From contig JANQBS010000160.1 in assembly GCA_033085395.1 (NCBI GenBank), forward strand, positions 29,639-93,638: a stretch of 64,000 bases of DNA. The letters are read 5' to 3'. Each line of letters starts with the position of its first letter. The first letter of the stretch is position 1. Shown here piece by piece: positions 31,094 through 43,560 of the stretch. The notes under the pieces were generated by a model, which was not told the origin of the DNA, did no database searches, and saw only the letters and a program-made list of their open reading frames with translations. The translations under genes and the position numbers were made by a program. Source of the stretch: Xanthoparmelia taractica. Its lineage: Eukaryota; Ascomycota; Lecanoromycetes; Lecanorales; Parmeliaceae.

Positions 31094-31801
31094 ATGTCCA
31101 GTCGTCCAGCAAAGCGCGCCCGTTTGAATACGGATGCCGACGCCATTGGCTTTTCTAAGATTCCGGAGCTGATCAACAGCATCGATCCGAACACAATCGC
31201 AAGACTCCTCATCACAGCAGCGAAGGCTCACTCCGATATCGCGTCCCTTGTCCAACGAGAAGTTGATTCCATTGCTGCAGCTGAGCGCGCCAAGGTCGTA
31301 GACTTTGACCATCTCTATCAATCGGTGTGGGAGACACTGAATGTCACCTATGATCGCCTAAGGGATTCGCATGCATACGAGATGGCTGGAGAGGCGACAC
31401 GCAAAATTGAGGCGTGCATCAGCGAGATTCGTACAGGCTGCCCAAAGACTGCCAGTTTCAAAACAAAAGAGAATGCATTGGAGACGTTGAGGAAGATTGG
31501 GAAGTCGATATGCTGCAGCAATGGGGTTGTGGGTCGTGAGGTCAGGAAGGTTTACCAATATGTTGAAACCTTTGAATCGACGATGTTGGAAATCGTGGAA
31601 AGCTTGACATACGAAGAGTTAGAGAGGCTAAGGCCGTGGCGCGATGATAAGCTCGTGGAGCTACAACGAAATGCTGATGGATGCTGCATTTTTGAGGGGC
31701 TGGGTAAAGTCATACAGCTTTGGGGTGGAGACGAAGAGGGTGAGGGTGAAGGCAGCAGTGATGGCAGCGAAGAGGTCGAAAACCAGAGTGGGGCTGAATA
31801 A
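31094..31801 (+). CDS. Nuclear-type helical protein of unknown function
   Basis: 235 residues, one exon. It opens with a basic cluster typical of a nuclear localisation signal (SSRPAKRARL) and is otherwise almost all helix: FSKIPELINSIDPNTIARLL, AKAHSDIASLVQREVDSI, then YDRLRDSHAYEMAGEATRK and NALETLRKIGKSICC. The end is acidic (GGDEEGEGEGSSDGSEEVE). The layout (short NLS-containing N-terminus, helical body with a conserved LRKIGKSIC-type segment) recalls fungal nuclear proteins of the Cut8/STS1 proteasome-tether type, but no decisive motif is present and I leave it unnamed. Good ATG context (gacATGtcc). Confidence 0.68.
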   Translation: MSSRPAKRARLNTDADAIGFSKIPELINSIDPNTIARLLITAAKAHSDIASLVQREVDSIAAAERAKVVDFDHLYQSVWETLNVTYDRLRDSHAYEMAGEATRKIEACISEIRTGCPKTASFKTKENALETLRKIGKSICCSNGVVGREVRKVYQYVETFESTMLEIVESLTYEELERLRPWRDDKLVELQRNADGCCIFEGLGKVIQLWGGDEEGEGEGSSDGSEEVENQSGAE

Positions 31802-32764
31802 GAAGTTAAGGTTGAGAGGTTGCCCGCGGCTCCTGCTCAGCAGCATCTTGAGAGACTCTGAACCGCGTGTTGTGTACCATGACGCCTAGGACATCGATTG
31901 AGACCCTGGCTCGGTACGGACTGGAAGCATATCAGCGAGGGTCTATTAGTGCGTCAAATGGGAGCGCTGCTTTCCGCGAACCATGGGAAGGACTACTGTC
32001 TGGAAACGGGAGCTGACCGCCAAATGACGGATTGCCGGGAAGTGACGGCGACTCCACCACCTCTACGTGTTTGGACCGGGTCATCGAGCTATAACCTCCA
32101 ATGTTGAGAAGTGAATGAGGCTGTGCATGAGCATGAAACACGATCAACCCGCCGTAGGACGGTGAGAATTGGAAGGTCAAAGCAGAGGTAATGTCCTGTC
32201 GCTATGGTCTCCAGATGTGGGGGGCCCGGGCCCGAATAGAACTAAGGTCTCGTTAGGTTTTACCGGGTCTTTGGACGCAACAAATGCTAGGACTGGACTT
32301 GACTGCTTTTTGATGACCTACGCATTGTGGATGATGGTCTGGGGGGGTCAAATCGTGTTCTCGGGCAATTGCTTGGTTCTCATCTCAGCGGAGGATTTGC
32401 CTATCTGGCTTGGTACAGGAAATTACAGGGACCGTTCGGTTCAGGCCGCAGGGTCATTAGGTACCCGCATTTTGTTGCTTTACCTATTATCAACCAAGGG
32501 ACAGTACGCTTTGACCGTAATAGGCCGTAGCTCCAGGAACAAGCGAAGGAAGAAGGCGGATAAGTGGACATACCTCGTCTTCATGCGTCCCCTGCCGCAG
32601 AGCCGCAAACGCGCTTTAATCTATCTCTACGGCAGTAACAGTCACCAGAAGAATCTCATTAAACTAAACAGTAGGGTTTCAGTTTCTCGATCTTCATTCT
32701 ACTTCTGACTTCTTACCTTCTTTCGTTGTTAATTGCACGGCTTTATGCTTATGAAATTCTTTAC
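31802..32764. other. Intergenic region
   Basis: No gene recognised. A 179-codon open stretch (32169-32708, plus) begins upstream of the protease gene, but its sequence is irregular and probably 5' flank. Confidence 0.45.
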
Positions 32765-34303
32765 ATGATGCATTGCTCCCATTTCCTTCTTTCACTCTTT
32801 ATCTGCTTAACTCTATCGACAAGCAAAGAGACGATCCCATCTCGTAGGTTGCCACTTCAGCGCAGAAAAATTGGCATATCTGCCGTTCGATCGTCGGTGT
32901 TTCAGTGGTATACCAAAGTAACTATTGGAGGGCAGAGCGTAATCTTGGAACTCGACACAGGCTCTTCTTTCCTGTGAGAACTTTTTCGAAAGTTCTCATA
33001 CAAGCCTAAGACATTCTAACAACATGCCCTAGATGGGTTCTTGACCCGTCCCTTACTACAGGGAACTCAAGCACCCTGGGCACGTACGACCCCAGCAAGA
33101 GTCGTACGGTTAGCACAGGGAACGGGACTTTCTACATTAAATACGGAGGAGGCGATGTTCAAGGGCCCATGATTACAGAGACTGTCACAATCGGCGGCCT
33201 CACGTTTGAGGATGTTCCAATGGGTGTCGGAAACACTACTTCTCCTTTTTTCCTCGGTCAGCCTTTTATCGGAATTTTGGGTCTGGGCCCTCAGCCCACC
33301 AACGGTATGATAGATAAGCCCCTGTGACCTTGCGGTGCTGTGAGCCAATTATATACCCAAACTGTCCGCTGATCACCGCCCTCCAACCCCCAGCTCAAGC
33401 CTTACCGGTTCCATTCCCTATTTCTAGCTTACAAAGCTTCGCCCTGGACTTCAAAACTGTGGGCTCAGACGGCTCGGCCAGTATCGAGTTTGGCGGCATC
33501 GACCACAGTAAATACACAGGCCAGCTCACAAGAGTGCCCTTGAACACCACGGGCAACCACTGGGCCATTGACAATGTAGACTTCAGCATCGGAAACGTGA
33601 GCATGAATACTCATGAACAAGTGATTCTTGGTGCGTATCGCTCCATTGATAGAATCTCCTCGACCCAACTCACCGTTTTCGCTCTTCACAGACTCAGGCG
33701 CAGGACACAACATCCTCGCCCCGGCATCGGTCGTTGAAGCCTACTACAGCAAAGTCCCTGGAGCCATCCTCGCTCATACGTTCGATAATAGCAGGGTGTG
33801 GTACGTGTGTTCCGGGGTTATAAACATTGAGCCATCTCAGGCCACACTACTCGGGCGACCATTTGCCCCTACGGAAATATCCCGACCCCCCCCCCCCCCC
33901 TCCTTTTTTTTTTCCCACCAAAAGAGATCCATCACTAACCTCCCTCTCACCCATCCAGGCTCGTCCCCTGCAACGCCAAGCTCCCCTACCTAAGCCTCCA
34001 CATCGGTAACGGCACCGCCACCGTCCCCGGCGCATCCATGATCGGTATCCCCCTCAACGAATCCTCATTCTCCCCATCTAGTAAATCGCCCCATTCTTCT
34101 TATCACCCTCCCCTTCTCCCTCCCCCTCTCCCTCCCTTCCTTAACTGACTCGGAGAATCACAAAACCCGCAGGCGCCTACTGCAACCCGAGCCTGCAGCA
34201 CGCGTCTGCTCAGCCGAGTCTGCTCGGTTTCCCCTTCTTCGCGTCTAATTACGCCGTGTTTGATCGGGTGCAGGAGGCGTTGTGGTTTGGGGCCTATGTG
34301 TAG
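32765..34303 (+). CDS. Secreted pepsin-like aspartic protease (A1 family)
   Basis: Six exons: 32765-32973, 33033-33304, 33394-33630, 33692-33800, 33959-34080 and 34173-34303; all five introns are GT-AG and the frame closes exactly at 359 residues. A signal peptide (MMHCSHFLLSLFICLTLSTS) is followed by a very short basic propeptide ending near LPLQRRK. First active-site motif ELDTGSS (D64), second LDSGAGH (about D240); FYIKYGGGDVQGPM resembles the flap region. The FGGIDHSKYTGQL stretch is characteristic of fungal A1 proteases. Intron 2 (89 nt) is inferred: an alternative reading of the same bases keeps part of it coding. Intron 4 contains poly-C and poly-T runs. Expected to be extracellular or wall-linked, cleaving proteins at acidic pH. 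Confidence 0.8.
33891..33912. repeat. Adjacent poly-C and poly-T runs in a protease intron
   Basis: About 12 C, then TCC, then about 10 T, inside the fourth intron just before its acceptor. Probably slippage-prone. Confidence 0.8.
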
Positions 34304-35198
34304 GTAAGGTAAGGTAGCGTTGTGGGTGGTGTGGTGTGGTGTGGTTATGAATGGGGGAGGGCGTGTGTGCGTGGGTTGGGTTAGGTGGGTGGGTGGTTGG
34401 AGGGGGCGTACGGGCCAGGGAGGGGGGGAAAGGGGAAGTGGAAGGGGGATTGAGAGGATGAGGGGATGAGTACGGTTTGTGGGAGTTTGGTGGGTTGATT
34501 CACTGAAGACGGACGATGAGGGTGCTGGGGAAAAAAGGGCGTTGATGATTATAGCGCTGCGGGTCTTCTCTTCTTCCTTTTCTTTCTTTTAAAAAAAAAG
34601 AGGAAGAAAGAAAGGTTCTGGAAGCTCAGGAAGCTTCTTGTGGGAAACATGGAGAAAAAAAAAGGGTATAAAGAGCGATCGAGTAAATACACTGTACGAA
34701 GAAACGAAATGAAACGAATCTCCCTACTTTCACTCTTTCTTCTACGTCTCTTTCCCAGAGGATGAATTGTTTGTACTGGGTTTACTTTGCAGTTGCTTTT
34801 CGCTGGGGAGTTGTTTATAGAGTGGTATGAGGCTTGGATGTGGGAATGTTATGGTGTGGGGGTGGGTTTGCAGGTCTGCGATGAGTCTTCTTACCTAGCA
34901 GTGGTAGAGGAGAGACATGTATCAGTGAGTTAGGTATGTATGTGGTGTCTACATGAGGTTTGATTTTGATGAGCATGAAACACTGTCTGGATATGATGTA
35001 TAAGTTATTTACAGGATTTTCCCGTACGGCCTGTGCATAGGTTCCTTGTCGGCGCAAGGGGTCTACTTTGCTTCGCATTCGGAGGCCCCTTTGTAATTTG
35101 AGACATTTCCAGTGCCCTCATCTTCAGCTCACATCTACCGCCTCAAAGTCGTCCCGAATAAGGTTGGTGTTTGGCCTCCGTTCGGTTTTGGCGCGGAT
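34304..35198. other. Intergenic region between convergent genes
   Basis: G/T-rich directly after the protease stop (34310-34460). A pyrimidine/purine mirror-like stretch lies at about 34568-34612 (TTTTCTTTCTTTT, nine A, then GAGGAAGAAAGAAAGG) and could act in 3'-end formation. No gene seen. Confidence 0.5.
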
Positions 35199-36829
35199 TT
35201 AGTTGGATCTAATCTTTAACCTCGCGTTCAAAGGAAACTTCTCCCACACCATAAAAACCTTCTGCTTCTCCCACCTCCAACTCGGATCCACCTGCTCAAA
35301 GTCGAATTGCCAAAGGAGGTTGGCCAGGATGAGTCGCATTTCCAGGTATGCGAGATTGCGGCCGAGGCAGTTTCTCGGCCCAATCGAGAAAGGGTTGAAG
35401 GGGGATCCCGGCGCGCCTGACTTGGGGGGCTTGCTGGTCGGCGACAGCCAACGGTCGGGGTTGAATTTGGAGGGGGAGTCGGGGAAGTTGAGGGCTGAGT
35501 GGTTGGAGGCGTAGCCGGGGCATGAGACGAATGTCTAGTGCGCATGGTTAGGACTCTCTCTGAGGGAGGAACTAGGGAGTGGAGTTCCAAGAGTTGAACT
35601 TACACCACCTGGCAAAGGGTGCCCCGATACTGTCGCTCCTCCTGGTGGGACCACGCGAGGCGTGCCAAAGGAAATTGGGGGACACACGCGGAGACCTTCC
35701 TCTATAACGGCGGCGAGATATGGGAGCTTGCTGACTGAGTCGGAGGACATTTGGGATGCATTAGGGAACGCTTGGCGGACTTCCTGGGTCACTCGGTCCA
35801 ACATATCCGGATTTTGCAGCAGACACCCAATCATGCCGGTTAAAGCCGTGCCAATGGTTTCACTGCCAGCCACAACGAGGAATCTGAATGTGCACTCAAT
35901 TTCTGTGATACTCATGCCTTTTTCGTCATTGTAGCGAAGAATATAGGTCATGAAATCATTCCTCTGCGAGTCAGCGCCTTCAGCACCTTGAGCAAGACGG
36001 CGTCTGATCTTCTCATTCGCAGAGCTGGCATGAATGCCTCGTTTCTCCTTGACACTCTTCGGTAACAGCATCTTGATCGGGGCCTCCAGACCCAAATAGC
36101 GCATGGAAAGAATTTTGATTGCAGTCTTGAATTGATCGAACATAACGGTGACCCATTCGTGATAATTCGATGACTCTAGGCAGTGGAAGGATTCCCCAAA
36201 AGCAAGGTCGCCAATGATATCGAAGGTCGCGAAGTTGATCCACCTAGAGATGTCGACCACGGCGGTGTCTGGTGAAGATGCCCTATCCCGCAGTCGGCTG
36301 ATCAAGAGGTCAATGTAGATTTGAGGAAGGTACTCCTGCTCACGGAGCACTTTCTCCGAGAACGAATGAGAAAGGAGACGTCGGTAGCGCGCATGATCAG
36401 CATCATTAGCACTGATAATTGCATCGATGCCATTCTCGTTTGGAGCTGACTGGAGAGGGTTCTTTTGGAAATTTGGAGCGCCGGTTCGATGATGACCGTA
36501 TATGTCCTGCCACGCTTGGCCATCAATGAAGGAAAGCTCATTTGGAGCCACGCGGACAACGGGGCCATAGCGCTCGTGAAATTGTTTGATGCGCTGAGTC
36601 ATGTCCCCTTTCATCAGAACCCTGACCCAGAAGATGCGTGAGACGGCCCATAGTCGCGGTCCCGGGAACCTGGAAAGCGGGCTAAAGAAGAGGTTGTAGA
36701 TTGCTGTAAGTGCGAGATACTGTGATGGGATGAGCCAGGTGAGTGTCTGATGGGGAGATTTTTACGTACAACAACTGGTGCTATGGCAAGGACAGGCCAG
36801 GCTTGTTGGAACGAGATTTGGAGGACCAT
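35199..36829 (-). CDS. Cytochrome P450 monooxygenase (isotrichodermin C-15 hydroxylase-like, CYP65-type)
   Basis: Exons 36770-36829, 35604-36719 and 35199-35534; introns of 50 nt (GTACGT...CACAG) and 69 nt (GTAAGT...ACTAG). 503 residues, the normal length. An N-terminal hydrophobic anchor spans the first intron (VLAIAPVV joined to YLALTAIYNLFF), then the proline hinge SRFPGPRLW. I-helix FLVVAGSETIGTALTG, K-helix ExxR in EEGLRVCPP, the FNPDRW segment, and the heme loop FSIGPRNCLGRN with the Cys thiolate ligand are all present, so the enzyme looks intact. The N-terminal part (ERYGPVVRVAPNELSFID) is typical of the clade that includes isotrichodermin C-15 hydroxylase and other secondary-metabolite P450s. 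Located in the ER membrane and needing CPR. Substrate unknown; there are no backbone synthase genes nearby, so it is not in an obvious cluster. Confidence 0.9.
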
Positions 36830-39800
36830 CTTGGAATGAGTGTATTGAACTTTGAATCATGTTGGATGGAGGTGCAGACGATATTAGGAGGATTAGTTAT
36901 GTAGATGTCGAGGTTACCGGAAAGGCAGTAGTCCGAGCAGTTACACAACATCTTTAGGGGTCAAGGTAAACGTCGAGGTTACCGAAAAGGTATTAACCCG
37001 ATAGCACAGGGAAATCTAGCTTATATAGGTAGCAGTAAGTTGTAGCGGCGAGGTGATGGTATTTTTCATTAGTTTTCATTCGTTTTCGTCTCTGCCGTTT
37101 TGCCTCATTCCGTGCTATAGGCTCGCTTAGCTGAGAAGGATTCATGTAGAAGGATTAGAAGGATTCGAAGGATGTAAGATGTTAGATTGATTGTAATATG
37201 TCGGGATTTGAGGGTTACTTCTTCTCACTAGCCGCGGCTGAAGACTTCCCTTTCTGCATAATGCATCACATCCATGCCTCTGGTGCTCAGGCAGTCTTTT
37301 CCGTACCGAAACGACCCGAGACTGCTTAAAATTTAGGAGACTACCATATGCTGACAACATCAGTTGCTTAGTCGGACATGGTGATATATGATATCACTAT
37401 GCATAAGTTGCTGCGAGCGAGGCCTGTACAACATGGGCTGCATCATGGGTAGTACGAAGTAGTATGTAGTACATGTAAGGCAGAGTAACCATCCGAGAGT
37501 ACGCTGGCTCATGAAACCGCCTCGGCCTTTTCTCGGGTAATATATGCGTCACTCGGCATATCCTAAAGCTTGAGGTAGCTTCCGGCGTACTTCGTTTGTT
37601 CGAGAAGGAACACGTCTCTTAGCAGGGCTAAGCCGCGACTACAAGGCATCTGATTGTACAGTATGCAAGTTTGAAAGGACAAGGTCAATTTTAAAGATGA
37701 ATAGTAAAGAATCTGAAGAAAAGGATACGACTATGCAGGTGAACATAATCCATTCTATATGCATGATGCTGAATCGTCATTTCTTCAATCCCACCCAACT
37801 AAAGCCACACTGCCTTACCAATCAATTGATTAAAGACTATCACTAATCCCAGAAAGTACCAACACCATATTTGCCAGCTCGCTGATCTAGCCGCATTCGA
37901 AGTATTCCGGCTTGTTCGAGCATCGAATTGAGCTCAACAACCTTATCACAGTGCGAGAAAAGTATTGTCTTGCTACGTCAGCTGAAATCACCGTGAGAAA
38001 TATTCTATCGCAGAAAGCTGGCCATATAAGCACTAATCACAATTCTCTGACAATGCATCAGCCGTCTACCCACCTATCTTATCTATGCAGCTATGCTTAA
38101 TCATCCAGCTTCGGCTGGATCTTAGCGGGGCGCGCCTCGGATATCTGCGCCCCCAAAAGCCTGTTCAGAGCCTCATAGGCCGGATGATGCTCGTTGCGAA
38201 TCTCGCAGCGTGGCAACTTCTACCGCCCACAAGGACCGCTTTCATATCACTTGCACGAGCGGCAGGATGAGCGTTGAGACTTGAGAAATGAATTATAACA
38301 TGTACTTTATTCGGTTGGTGGGTTAGGGTCGACTCTTGAAACAAGCAGTCCGCTCATGAATCCTCCAGACTCCAACACTGATCACTCGACTTGTGCATGA
38401 TCTAGCCCTAAATCCTGGCCACCTACGATATCTCATGCCGAGAGCGGCGTTTCCGAATTTGGACACAATCGCGGAGGCAGAGGGAATCATTGTTGGAACG
38501 ATCAAAGGTCGTCTGGACCAATCACTTGTAGACCGTATCCTATGGTCATACTCGGATTAATTGACCTTTGCTTGGCTGTTCAGTGAGTGCTAACTACATT
38601 CATGCTGCTAGCGCCTTCGATTTTCGACAATAAGGCCAACGAAAAAGCGAGTATTAAGTATACGAAAGATCGCTGTGCGTAGTGCGTAAGGATGATGAAG
38701 AACTGGATCAATGCTCGAAAATTGGGTACGCAGATCATCTCCCTACCAACCCACACAGATCATCGGACTTACCGCATCCATCATTGAGTAATATCGAAAT
38801 GCACAACAAGCCATCGGCACCCTCGGACATGCAATTGCATGTGTTCCTCCTGAATCGGCTGGTACTTGTTACCGAATTATAAAGAATTGGTCCCCACAAA
38901 ATAGAGGCAACCTTGCCATGACACGATAGGAACCTATACAATTCACTGTTAAACTGACCAGATTCACATATGGACCGACCCAAATAGAAACAGGCGTTCC
39001 GTGCTCTGTGGAGCGACAAGCATCTTCTCGCCATCATGCAGCCGATCGTACCGGGCCTCGAAAGGTTTTTCATGGCTATGCCGATGGCCTGCAAGCCGCA
39101 CGTGGCGGGTATGCGACGGATGGCCTGACTGGACTGTCCTTGTAGAGGCGTTCGAAAGGGTTCTTGTTAGCTTTCCTCTACTCGTCAACTTTGCTCTTCA
39201 AGGCTATCAACAGTAACAAAAACCTTCATCGGTAGTCAGCCATCAAGACCGGTGGCAGAATCATCTAAAAAAGTTGCACCCTTCGGATCCCATGGCTGTA
39301 AAGAAACAGCGAGGAAAGCCATTTGCACGGCTCTTGTTACTGCTTATTCTGGACCTGAATCCTCACCTGCATTATTCACATACTCCCTTCACCCCAACCC
39401 ACTTCTTCCCTCGTGGCATTTACAGGCAAGGGAACATCTCCGGAAATCAGCTTCGCTAACCACACAGCGGAATACAACGTGGCTTTCGTGAACCTTCTTT
39501 CTTAAGACATGCTGTCCTAGATAAAATTCCTAAGCTTACAAGGCTGCTCTCCGGCTTACGGTCTTGTGTAGAATGAACATTCATCAGACGACCGTGTTGC
39601 TACTACGGAGGTCTGCACCAAGACTCCCACGCCAATATCGGATAACGCCCCGCCTAGAGGATTGCACGGACGATACGCTTAAAAAACTGGTTCGGATCTG
39701 CACCTGATTCCAGCCTACTTTGGGCTCAGGCCCCCTGTTATCCCCAAGATGATACCCAAAAAATAGATTACACCCCTCTAGTAAAAAGTGTTTGGGCTCC

Positions 39801-41655
39801 TCTTCTATAGGGCATTTCCGAAATTAGGGTTAGGGTTGATACTAGCGCTGTCCAGGACTCATGGTGCAGTCCTTGGTACTGTGAGTATCGCTACATCTCT
39901 CTTCTCATGGATGCGGAACGTGTTGCCTCAGGAGAAGCATTGGAGCTTCTCGCCACCTCGCTGTCTTCATCCACAGCATACGCAGCGAGAACACAGCCAG
40001 CAGCCTTGTATCCGCAGTAGTAGCGATGACCGCAACCAGGGCTGGATGATATATATTACCTTAAGATATCATCACCACCGCTGTAAGTACACCGCCGCCC
40101 CCATCCACGCTCTCTGAAGTGGTGAAGGAGCAACTTCGTTCAACCTACCTCGAAGATAAGTGTAGGCTTAGGCGTCCTCGTTGGATTTTGCATTCACAAT
40201 TTTGTTGTTTTACTGCGTGGTGACACAGCAAGCATCAGCGGCGGTCGCGCTTGGATCAAGCAGGGGATCTAGCGGCCCCGGGCGAGGCGTTTGGGAAGAG
40301 TGCAAATAGAGAGCGGGGTGTCTGGATGGGTCAAGAGTTTATAGGACGATTGAATCCACTCCCCTAGTGTCGATAGCGCTCATTAAAAATGCACGGACTG
40401 ACTTGGTCGGAATGAGGGGATAAGGACCAAAATTCCCAAGCCACGCAGGAGATGCGAGGTAGGGTATTAGGGAGGTCCTTGATTCTGGAATTGGAGAGGG
40501 AATGGAAAGGGGTGAATGAGCTCTACGGGAGAATGCGGAGATTTAGGTGTAAATTGATGAAGCTAGAGGCGCAGTCGGCAAGGAAGATCGCCCAGACTTC
40601 TGTATCCGAATGATAAACGTATCAGCCTACAATTGCCTTTGAAGGAGATGATCGAGATGTCGCTCTCGTAACATTTTTCTTGCTTCTGCTAGGCGTGCTC
40701 AGCTTTGGGAAGCCCCGCCTCAAGGCAAATGCCACCAGGTTACACCAACAGCACTGTCACCTTTTGTACCACAGGAAAAGTCACGATGGCTCCGATCGTA
40801 ACGTTGTCAAATAGCGAACATTGTTGTGTTAGATGGTCCGATTCTATGAGTAGAGGACAGTATGGAGGAGATTATCAACAGCTCGTTTGTTTGTATTTGA
40901 CTGCATGCCAAGCTCTGCCAACACCGGGAAAGGCGCAATCACAACGTTTTTCGAAACTTTTAAGGTACTGTTAAGGTACGTACTACTAAAGAAGGTAGGA
41001 GTACAAGTACTTTGTACAAGGAAAATAACTTGGAAATGCATGAGATTCTTACTTTCAGTACCTAGTGCCTTTCCTTCAACCCCTCCATCCGTCGTGAAAG
41101 GATCAATAATGGAGAAAATAAGGAAAAACTCCCATCAGTGTACTGATGCCTGCTGCCTAGAGGAACAGAACAACACAGCAGACACGCTCCCGTACAAGTG
41201 AATCGACGGTGGGGGTGCGAGCGTCTGACGTAGTGCCCGTGAAAAACAGGGATCATATCTTTCTGCGTAACGGTCCGTTTATCAACACCATCTCCGAACA
41301 GGATAACACCTTCTCAACAAGAAGCTCCTACTGCCTTAGCTTTTCTTCTACCTTCCCAACTTCTTCTTCCTTCCTTCAAACTACTCTCACACTTCCAAAT
41401 CATACGCAACCTTCTCCTCATATTCTGCCTCTCACATAGGGTTCGTACCACAGCCTCAAGTTGCGCCTTTGACGTACTGAACAGGATTCAATCAACGACC
41501 TACAACACATTACGTATGTTCAACCATAGTAGTGATCTAGTCATCATCAGCACCTCAACTACCTTCGTCATTGCTGAGCCCAATCGCTGACAAGAAAACT
41601 TATGCCTCGCAGACAAGCCCAAAGGAAAAATACCCCTCACTCAAAGACAGTGACC
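36830..41655. other. Gene-poor region, about 4.8 kb
   Basis: No intact gene recognised on either strand. Visible items: a pair of related sequences at 36902-36937 and 36965-37000 sharing CGAGGTTACCG; a telomere-like TTAGGG pair at 39824-39835; and, near 40155-40230, a hydrophobic reading KISVGLGVLVGFC in a broken frame that may be a relic of a single-span membrane protein. Much of the rest looks like decayed unique sequence. The last ~300 bp hold the perilipin gene's promoter. Confidence 0.5.
39824..39837 (+). repeat. Interstitial telomere-like repeat
   Basis: Two TTAGGG units plus TT, inside a gene-poor stretch. Too short to show an ancient chromosome end by itself. Confidence 0.6.
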
Positions 41656-42590
41656 ATGTCTTCTCAATCCATGACCAACGGCGACAAGCCCACGCAGACT
41701 ATTGATGTAAGAGACTCTGAGAGGATTGATGAATGCCTCACTGCCACGGCCTCGATGTTTCGTCCTTTTGTCCTCTCCCCATACTTGTGACATGCCTTCA
41801 ACGAGGCAACACGTCATTGCTCCACATTCTCTTGCTAACGCATCATTCTTTCCAGCATCTCACCTCATACCCCGTCGTCTCTGACGCCATCTCGACCTTC
41901 AAGTCAAATCCCTATGGCAAGAAATCCCTCGACCTCTCCAACACCGGCTACGAGAAGCTCGTTGCACCCTTCATCCCGTATGCCAAGCGTCCCTATGGTT
42001 ATGTCGCTCCATACGTCGCCAAAGCCGACTCGCTCGGCTCCGACGCTCTTTCCAGAGTCGACCACACATTTCCCATTGTGAAGGAGGACACCGAAAAGAT
42101 CAAGGGTACAGTGATGGATTACGCATACCTCCCATTTCGCTTGGTCGGTGACAGCAAGAATTATGTCTTGGATACCTACTCTAGCGAGTACAAGAAGTGC
42201 GGTGGTGATGGCTATGTTGCTGGCTCCAAGGCCGTGATCACTACCGGCTTGGTCGTTACGAGCGATACGCTGGCTTGGTTGAGCACGTTCTTGGGCCAGA
42301 AGAAGGACGAGGGAAGTGATTACGCGGCCAAGAAATACGGTGCGGCTTCCGACTACGCCCACGACAAGTCCGGCCAGGCAATGAAGTACGCAGAGGACAA
42401 AGCTGAACAGGCGAAGAACATGGCATACCAGAAGAAAGAGCAGAGCAAGGATATGGCTGCGGACGCAAAAGATGCGGCGTTCCAAAAGAAGGATGAAGGG
42501 AAGGATATGGCCACGAATGCAAAGGGTACCGCTCAGGCCAAGGGAAACGAGGCCAAAGAGACCGCTAAGGAGAAGTCGGGCAGTAAGTAG
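41656..42590 (+). CDS. CAP20: Perilipin-like lipid-droplet protein (CAP20 family)
   Basis: Two exons, 41656-41706 and 41856-42590, intron of 149 nt (GTAAGA...GCTAAC...TTCCAG); 261 residues. The start MSSQSMTNGDKPTQ matches the short N-terminus usual for the family, although an in-frame ATG 18 codons upstream exists. The core HLTSYPVVSDAISTFKSNPYGKKS, YGYVAPYVAKADSLGSDALS, TFPIVKEDTEKIKGTV and EYKKCGGDGYVAGSKAVITT (split here by eye) is characteristic of fungal perilipin/CAP20 (MPL1), which coats lipid droplets and in plant pathogens is needed for appressorium function. Unusually, the last ~85 residues are a Lys/Ala/Glu repeat (YAEDKAEQAKNMAYQKKEQ), resembling LEA/11-mer amphipathic helices. 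Confidence 0.9.
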
Positions 42591-43100
42591 GCCTCTCGCC
42601 TTACTCCGCCTTCTTTACGTTGGCAGGCGATGGACCGTGAACGGCTGGCGAGGATGCACGGACGATGCAACGGTGTTGGGCGGATGATACCACAGAGACT
42701 ATCAGCACAATTGGTGCGATGACTCTTTTTCAGCTCTTATTACCTTGTCTTATTAGGCGGTGGCTTTGCGGACGTGCCAGGGGTAAATAGTCCATTGGTA
42801 CGATCGATCGATACGGCATGCTAGCACTCAGTACATAGATTTTAATGACTTCACAGTATTTATCCATCATCACATCTATCTAGCTATGTGATCCTCTACA
42901 TTTGCCTACTTGAAATAATCGTTAGAGTACTCCAACCCACCAATCCGTTCCACCATCTGTCTGGACCTAGTTGCTCCACACAAAGACAGCACACTACGTA
43001 CGAAGCTTCCGCCACTACTGCCTACCTGCAATCCCTACCTACCTACCTTGCATCGAACCAACTCAGCGAACCTGGCATTCGATCTCTACAGTAGGTATCT

Positions 43101-43195
43101 CCATCCCCATATTCCATATACGTACCCATACCCATACCCATATCCGTCTCTTTACCCATACCCATATCCACATCCACCTCCATCTCCATCACACC
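43101..43195. repeat. Degenerate CCCATA/CCATAT microsatellite
   Basis: Repeated ACCCATA and CCCATATCC units with single-base changes; next to it the sequence turns to CCACCTCCATCTCC. Reads as YPYPYP in one frame, but there is no sign of a gene. Confidence 0.75.
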
Positions 43196-43319
43196 TGTAT
43201 CCCCCCCGCTCGCCTCCATCCAAAAAAAGAAGCGGGGAGGTTTTCCTGGCTGCCGGACACCGCACCCATCTCGTTGTATGAATGGGTTGTTGGGGAGAGA
43301 TTATGTTGGTTGGTGTTGA

Positions 43320-43560
43320 GGTGGGGGGAAGGGGGTGAGGGGGGGGGAATGGAGTGGAGATGGTTGGCTGGAATGGTGGGCTTGTTGGGTGGGTAGGGGA
43401 GTTGGGGTGGAAGAGATGGAGGGGAGAGATGGAGATGGAGGGTATGGTTGGGGGGAAGGGGGGAAAGAGAGGGGGAAAATGGGGGAGAGAGGGGGGGGGG
43501 GGTTGGATGCTGGTGTTTGTGTGTGTTTGTGGGGGGAATAGATAGAGGGAGGGGAGATGA
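43320..43560. repeat. G-rich low-complexity tract
   Basis: Repeated GGGGGAAGGGGG and GGGTGGG-type sequence on the plus strand with several runs of four or more G, capable in principle of G-quadruplex formation. No gene. Confidence 0.7.

Noticed and set aside
32169..32708. 179-codon open frame upstream of the aspartic protease
   Set aside because: Irregular composition and no recognisable motif; it lies in the protease 5' flank.
34815..35078. 87-codon minus-strand frame near the P450 3' end
   Set aside because: Composition of flanking DNA, no homology signal recognised.
35203..35590. Plus- and minus-strand frames over the P450 heme region
   Set aside because: Out-of-frame readings of the P450 last exon; the true frame carries FSIGPRNCLG.
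43048..43281. YPYPYP-type repeat protein
   Set aside because: Microsatellite translation with no start context, no signal peptide and neighbouring G-rich non-coding sequence.
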